Shown here: positions 55,029 to 57,753 of the stretch, in pieces | How the letters are laid out: the number at the start of each line of letters is the position of its first letter | How positions within the stretch are numbered: position 1 is the first letter of the stretch | NCBI GenBank assembly: GCA_000708525.1 | Contig: JMRP01000016.1 | Coordinates: 1 to 57,753 of the forward strand | Source: Cyanobium sp. CACIAM 14 | Lineage (GTDB): Bacteria; Cyanobacteriota; Cyanobacteriia; PCC-6307; Cyanobiaceae | Direction of reading: 5' to 3' | DNA: 57,753 bases | Position numbers and translations under genes: made by a program | Notes under the pieces: generated by a model | Database searches by the model: none | Told to the model about the DNA's origin: nothing | What the model saw: the letters and a program-made list of their open reading frames with translations, nothing else

Positions 55029-55122
55029 GGGCTGGGGCGGAGGTGCTCCCGATTGTGGCCATGAAGCGCCCCGGCAGCCGATTCGATGCGACCGTGGCGG
55101 GTGCCCGATCGGACATCGGAGG

Positions 55123-55788
55123 ATGCACTTTCGTCTCGAACCCCTGCTGAGCGAGGGCCAGGTCGGCGAGTTGCGCGCGGCCCTGCTGGCGGACGACGCC
55201 CCCTGGCGGGACGGGGCCGAAACGGCCGGATGGCACGCCCGGGGCGTGAAGCGCAACCGCCAGCTGGATCCCAGCTCCAGCCTCCACCAGACCCTCGCCT
55301 CCGCCCTCGCCGATCAGCTGCTGCAGCATCCCCTGCTGCAGGCGGCGGCTCTGCCGGTGCAACTCCACAACCTGCGCTTCAGCCGCTGCAGCGTCGGCGA
55401 GGGCTACGGCCGCCACGTCGACAATGCCTACATGGTGGGGGGCCGCTCCGATCTTTCCTTCACCCTGTTCCTGAGCGGGCCGGACCAGTACGGCGGAGGC
55501 GATCTGGTGCTCGAGAACCCTGCGGGCGAGAGTGCGGTCCGGCTGCCGGCAGGTCATGCCCTGGTGTACCCGAGCTCCCTCCTGCATCGGGTGGAACCGG
55601 TGACCTGGGGGGAGCGGCTGGTGGCCGTGGGCTGGATCCAGAGCCGGATCCGACGCAGCGACCAGCGCGAACTGCTGTTCGAGCTGGACACGGCGCGTCG
55701 CGCCCTGTTCCGTGAGCAGGGCAAGGAGGAGATCTTCGACCTGCTCAGCCGCTGCTACAGCAACCTGCTGAGACTGTGGGGGGACTGA
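55123..55788 (+). CDS. PKHD-type Fe(II)/2-oxoglutarate dioxygenase (PiuC/YbiX family)
   Basis: 221 residues. The iron site is visible as HVD in GYGRHVDNAYMV and a distal His in SSLLHRVEPV, with the 2-oxoglutarate Arg in GERLVAVGWIQS. FTLFLSGPDQYGGGDLVLE is typical of the family. Members are often linked to iron uptake or siderophore use, but no such gene is adjacent. ATG 55123 has GGAGG just upstream. The stop codon touches the tRNA-Met fragment. Confidence 0.92.
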   Translation: MHFRLEPLLSEGQVGELRAALLADDAPWRDGAETAGWHARGVKRNRQLDPSSSLHQTLASALADQLLQHPLLQAAALPVQLHNLRFSRCSVGEGYGRHVDNAYMVGGRSDLSFTLFLSGPDQYGGGDLVLENPAGESAVRLPAGHALVYPSSLLHRVEPVTWGERLVAVGWIQSRIRRSDQRELLFELDTARRALFREQGKEEIFDLLSRCYSNLLRLWGD

Positions 55789-55830
55789 TGGGGGTCCCGG
55801 GGATCGAACCCGGCTCAGGCGAATTATGAG
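55789..55830 (-). other. 3' half of a tRNA-Met(CAU) gene, probable attachment-site remnant
   Basis: On the minus strand the sequence has a full anticodon loop CTCATAA (anticodon CAT), the 3' anticodon stem TTCGC, a variable loop, a perfect 5-7-5 T arm (CCGGG-TTCGATC-CCCGG), the acceptor strand GACCCCC and discriminator A. Just 5' of the loop (55831-55835) the required GCGAA is replaced by GCTTA, so no anticodon stem forms. No D arm follows. Identity ending at the anticodon loop is what tyrosine integrases leave at the far side of an inserted element. The intact tRNA should lie outside this window. Confidence 0.75.
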
Positions 55831-56098
55831 TAAGCCGAGAAGCCTTGCCAGGCAGAGGGTCTCGGAGGTGATGTGCCTACGATATGCCTAACAGTGGTCC
55901 TGCCAGGTCCGATTTGTGCACCATAGATGCGGGGCGCAAGCGCCCAGATGCACCTTGGGAAACACCCATGGGGTATTGAGGAGCACTTGCTTGCTCACGA
56001 CCACCGTCACTAGTGGACACCCTTGGGACCAGATCGGACGCCCCTGCTACTCTTCGTCTCAGATGAGACTCCTCTCAACGCGGAGCACCTAGCCAGCT
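55831..56098. other. Stretch between the tRNA-Met fragment and the 405-residue gene
   Basis: 268 bases. No recognised gene. A short open frame from 56023 (64 codons) has no family resemblance and runs into the next gene in another frame. Base composition is less GC-rich than the core genes to the left. Confidence 0.4.
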
Positions 56099-57316
56099 AT
56101 GCAGCAGAGCAGGAAGGGTCTGCCAGCAACGCCTTCCAAGCCTCCAGCCTCACTCCGCCAACCAGGCCAGCATGGGAGAAGCGGACGAGCCGCTCAACCC
56201 AGCCTGCTGACGGCTGACGGGCGTCCGCAAGCGGATGGTCCTGGACCTGAGCTGGCCGCGCGGCACCCTGAGGCCAGAGCACTTTCAAACTTCCAAGCAG
56301 GGATCAGCAAGTTCATCGGCGGTGAGACCGAGCGCTGCAAGGAGCTTGTAGCGCAGGTCAGTAGAAGATTCCAGGCGACGCACTCCATTGCTGAAGCCGA
56401 ACAGAAATCTCTTGCAAGTCTCGCCGAGCTCGCCAATCAGCCCCGGGGGTTGATCGAGTTCATCCAGTCACAAGCCAGAGCTCTGCAGCACGTAACAGAA
56501 GACACTCAGGAGACACTGAGGCGAGTCGCCGACAGTAGTCCTCCCTGTTTGCAGCTGCTGGGCATTGGACTGAGCGTGGGCTCTCTCTGTGCCCGTAGGG
56601 CAGACAGTGATATCGACTTCAAAAGCGAGCCGGACCTGCCGGTGCGGACCCATTCCGGCCCCACCTTCCAATCCCGCGGGCCGGCTTCCCTTGTGAGCCT
56701 CCGAGAACGCACTGGATCAAGCGAGCACGATGAACAGCGCCTAACAGCCAACTCCCCTTTCTTAGTTCACCCCGATGGGCCGGAAGAAGTCACTGCCTGG
56801 CTGGAACAGAACCTCGGTGACACTGGCCGACGAAAGCCCCTGGAGCCGCTGAACCAGCTTGTCGAGTCAGAGGAGATCACGCCCGGCGGGAGTGATGGGC
56901 TGATGAGCGTAATGCTTACGTGGCGGGAGTTGAACGAGTCCAGGCTCAGTCAGGATGAACGCAATCAATTCGATCTGATGCTTGCTTTTCGTCTGGAGCA
57001 GCTCGGACTGTCGACTTCACTTTGGTCTCAGCAACAGGGCAGCAGTGGCCTGTTCATTCCCAGACCGAACAACACAGCCCAGGTGTCAGTGCCTGTTCTT
57101 GAGCCGAAGAAATGTACGTCGAAGGAACTGGCAGACAAGCTGAATTATGACGAAGCGACTATCCGCCGCAAAGCCGCTGACAGCTGGCATGAAGGGACCG
57201 GACCACAACCCCTGAAGGGACATCCGGATTGGTTTGTGGTGGAGCGAGGCAACACTGATGGGGGGCGACGCTGTGGCTGGAAGTTCCAGCAGCGAAAGAG
57301 AACCGAAGAGACCTGA
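56099..57316 (+). CDS. Unrecognised 405-residue protein with a C-terminal helix-turn-helix-like segment
   Basis: No family is recognised. The first 60 residues are Pro/Gly/Arg-rich and may not be translated. The middle is helical and charged (FIGGETERCKELVAQVSRRF, IAEAEQKSLASLAELANQ). The C-terminus CTSKELADKLNYDEATIRRKA reads like a helix-turn-helix of the excisionase/MerR kind, followed by a strand-rich tail (HPDWFVVERGNTDGGRRCGWKF). Its position just beyond a tRNA fragment suggests a regulator carried by an integrated element. The start ATG 56099 is only the longest choice. Confidence 0.5.
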   Translation: MQQSRKGLPATPSKPPASLRQPGQHGRSGRAAQPSLLTADGRPQADGPGPELAARHPEARALSNFQAGISKFIGGETERCKELVAQVSRRFQATHSIAEAEQKSLASLAELANQPRGLIEFIQSQARALQHVTEDTQETLRRVADSSPPCLQLLGIGLSVGSLCARRADSDIDFKSEPDLPVRTHSGPTFQSRGPASLVSLRERTGSSEHDEQRLTANSPFLVHPDGPEEVTAWLEQNLGDTGRRKPLEPLNQLVESEEITPGGSDGLMSVMLTWRELNESRLSQDERNQFDLMLAFRLEQLGLSTSLWSQQQGSSGLFIPRPNNTAQVSVPVLEPKKCTSKELADKLNYDEATIRRKAADSWHEGTGPQPLKGHPDWFVVERGNTDGGRRCGWKFQQRKRTEET

Positions 57317-57753
57317 TTTCATCAGCCATGGCGGCTGCGAATGTGCCGGTCCTCAGACCCCTGCGATAATTGCAAGAGTGCAATCAACCGAGAAGTCCTC
57401 TGAACTCTACAGCGGCTTGAACTCGGGTCAGGCCAGCAGCCACTGCAGAAATCTGGCCGTGAGCACCTCGTTCAGCATGGACCAGTATCCGGGGGTCACG
57501 TCAAGGCCCTGTTCGGCATTACCGGAGACGGACGGTGATTGAGCACCCTGGCTGTCTGAGGCCAGTGGATCGCGTGCTCGGGGGAAAGGGTGGCCGGCGT
57601 TCCTACCAGGAAGCCGACAATGCAGGGGCGCAGCCACGCTCAGTGGTTAACCACCTGTGCGGGTCCTGCGAGTCCGTTCCGGGGTTGCCACAATCCCCTG
57701 CATCTTCCACTGGATGACCTGGAGGGGATGGATGACCTGATCGGCGGGGATCG
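57317..57753. other. Right end of the window, no supported gene
   Basis: 437 bases. Short open frames on both strands (for example 57428-57637 minus and 57535-57717 plus) show no family resemblance. No integrase, repeat of the tRNA fragment or terminator is visible. Confidence 0.4.

Noticed and set aside
55789-55930. Acceptor piece of a permuted two-piece tmRNA
   Set aside because: The 3' part looked tRNA-like, but the anticodon loop CTCATAA, the 3' stem and the T arm fit tRNA-Met precisely. No tag-peptide reading frame is nearby.
1-57753. CRISPR arrays, insertion sequences or restriction systems
   Set aside because: No regularly spaced repeats, transposase motifs or methylase/nuclease motifs were seen on either strand.

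Overview
The window looks like a chromosome segment from a high-GC picocyanobacterium of the Synechococcus/Cyanobium type. It carries small photosystem II genes (psbH, psbN, psbI, psbK), the nitrogen regulator ntcA, and many families known mainly or only from cyanobacteria (DUF3084, DUF3146, DUF3769, DUF2811, DUF3181, DUF1997, DUF4079, DUF3155). From memory, much of the flanking gene order also resembles that of other picocyanobacteria. No database search was possible, so family names rest on recognised motifs and lengths.

Layout. 1-4.9 kb: dcd, a BtuR-like protein with a degenerate P-loop, RNase PH, ntcA with a readable class II NtcA promoter, and a DUF3084/RuvC-fold pair. 4.9-9.9 kb: pth-tatA-psbH on the minus strand, psbN, a GH38 alpha-mannosidase with a LacI-type palindrome in front of it, and psbI. 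10-22.4 kb: DUF3769 outer-membrane protein, leuCD, cinA, a WecA-type transferase, glyA, tRNA-Arg(ACG) with its terminator, small conserved proteins and murJ. 22.5-23.3 kb: sfsA.

23.4-38.8 kb is the outstanding region: a hopanoid locus between sfsA and ispH. It holds hpnB, squalene-hopene cyclase, hpnG, an RND permease, hpnA, hpnH, a squalene/phytoene synthase-type gene, hpnJ, hpnK, hpnI and an opposing ABC exporter. Together these could make squalene, cyclise it, add and trim the adenosine-derived side chain (HpnH, HpnG), and build a bacteriohopanetetrol cyclitol ether head group (HpnI, HpnK, HpnJ). Base composition is visibly lower in G+C over much of the locus than in its flanks, which suggests acquisition. 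The RND permease appears to lack both TolC-docking subdomains and has no adaptor gene beside it. It is a candidate inner-membrane or periplasmic lipid mover and the best lead for something new.

39.4-55.8 kb returns to core genes: ispH, DUF1997, DUF4079, purH, an esterase, DUF3155, an orphan histidine kinase, cobS, tgt, psbK, a WecG-type transferase, a phosphorylase-kinase-like GH15 protein, an oxidoreductase, a CBS-domain membrane protein, a small lipoprotein and a PKHD dioxygenase. cobS and the GH15-like gene are each broken by one missing base in a C run, and tgt has no canonical start in front of its conserved N-terminus. All three could be assembly errors or real lesions. At 55.79 kb the 3' half of a tRNA-Met(CAU) gene, identical up to the anticodon loop and then diverging, looks like an attachment-site remnant. 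The last 1.9 kb beyond it holds an unrecognised 405-residue protein and little else, and probably is the edge of an integrated element.
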